A DNA stretch of 5,328 bases from an uncultured Campylobacter sp. (lineage in GTDB: Bacteria > Campylobacterota > Campylobacteria > Campylobacterales > Campylobacteraceae). The notes under the pieces are model-generated. The model saw nothing but the letters and a program-made list of their open reading frames with translations. It did no database searches and was not told the DNA's origin. Both the position numbers and the translations under genes were made by a program. The stretch lies in contig NZ_CALIJF010000049.1 of NCBI RefSeq assembly GCF_938018035.1, positions 1 through 5,328 of the forward strand. The letters are read 5' to 3'. This document shows positions 4,715 to 5,328 of the stretch, one piece after another (the stretch's first letter is position 1; every line of letters begins with the position of its first letter).

Positions 4715-5299
4715 TTAGAATTTATAATTATATCCTGCGTAAACGCCGTATTTTTTACCGTCGTTATCTTCGATATAATCGCCGTCTTTGTACCACGCCT
4801 TGCTTGCTTTAAAGCCCATTTCAATCTCGCTATTGGAGCCAAACTCATACGCGGTACCTATCTTGCCGCCCAAAATGAAGCCACCCAGCGTATCGTCCGC
4901 TCTAACCCAGCCGCCATTGCTATAGTCTATTTTAACTTCAGTATCTAGCACCGAAAGCCCAGCGTAAGCGCCTAGGACGAGCTTAAATCTACCGAAAAGC
5001 TCCGGCGTAAAATCCGCACCGGCTACGAAATCGTGCGTGCTCCATTTAACCTTTCTTTTCGAATTGGCATTCGAGCTGGAATCCTCGCCCTTAAATCCGT
5101 AAAAATACCCGCCGTAGGCCCTAAACGTGCCGAAGTCATATCCTGCCTTAACACCGATTTGCGGCTGTCCGTCATCAAAACCTGCAGCTTGGTTTTTGAA
5201 ATTATATCCGCCTTCGCCACCTATGAAAAGCCCCTCCGCCATCGCGCTTACTGCAGCTAAAGAGCTAAGAAGCGCTACTCTTGCAACTAAATTTCTCAT
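4715..5299 (-). CDS. Small outer-membrane beta-barrel protein
   Basis: The product has 194 residues. Residues 1-21 are a classical Sec signal peptide: Arg2 and Arg7, a hydrophobic core VALLSSLAAVSA, and a signal peptidase I site after A19-M20-A21. The mature protein of about 173 residues is a run of alternating hydrophobic/polar strands rich in Gly, Tyr and Phe: about 23-34, 46-56, 58-69, 85-97, 104-118, 136-151, 156-168 and 183-194. Eight strands of this size suggest a small barrel like OmpX or OmpA's membrane domain. The chain ends in YAGYNYKF; a final Phe preceded by alternating aromatic residues is the typical signal for insertion by the BAM complex. Polar segments at about 70-82 and 169-182 (SSSNANSKRK, KDGDYIEDNDGKK) are probably surface loops. 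AAGGAG lies 5 nt before ATG, so the start is firm. The promoter lies beyond the window edge. Similar small porin-like proteins are common in Campylobacter and Helicobacter, but no specific role (channel, adhesin or structural) can be read from the sequence. Confidence 0.88.
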   Translation of the reverse strand: MRNLVARVALLSSLAAVSAMAEGLFIGGEGGYNFKNQAAGFDDGQPQIGVKAGYDFGTFRAYGGYFYGFKGEDSSSNANSKRKVKWSTHDFVAGADFTPELFGRFKLVLGAYAGLSVLDTEVKIDYSNGGWVRADDTLGGFILGGKIGTAYEFGSNSEIEMGFKASKAWYKDGDYIEDNDGKKYGVYAGYNYKF

Positions 5300-5328
5300 C
5301 TTTACTCCTTTGGGTGAAATTTCATCTC

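Overview
The window looks like chromosomal DNA of a Campylobacter relative (Campylobacterota). Three things suggest this: a base composition in the mid-40s % G+C by eye, very heavy use of AAATTT / TAAAATTTCGCG strings between genes, and strong AAGGAG-type ribosome binding sites set about 5 nt before ATG. The composition would suit C. gracilis or the C. showae/rectus group better than C. jejuni. The species is an inference; no rRNA or other marker gene is present.

All three convincing genes lie on the minus strand. From right to left they are: a 194-residue outer-membrane beta-barrel protein (4715-5299), the cobalamin-independent methionine synthase metE (2077-4359), and a 253-residue lipoprotein of unknown function (978-1739). 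Each has its own good ribosome binding site. They are separated by 355 and 337 bp of AT-rich spacer holding hairpins and promoter-like boxes, so they are probably three separate transcription units rather than an operon. Only MetE has a firmly assignable function: the last step of methionine synthesis without vitamin B12. The other two are envelope proteins with no visible link to it.

Positions 1-977 contain no gene I can support on either strand. The stretch holds 16 copies of the palindromic hexamer AAATTT, several strong hairpins whose arms carry AAATTT (best at 453-503 and 878-907), and diverged copies of short repeats. The same style of palindrome recurs in the two other spacers (1915-1938, 4425-4438, 4540-4583). 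Two spacer regions (1993-2053 and 4619-4691) can fold in mutually exclusive ways.

I see no CRISPR array, tRNA, rRNA, insertion sequence, phage gene, or recognisable defence or secretion system. The real interest is the intergenic palindrome family, the uncharacterised lipoprotein and the structured spacers around metE.
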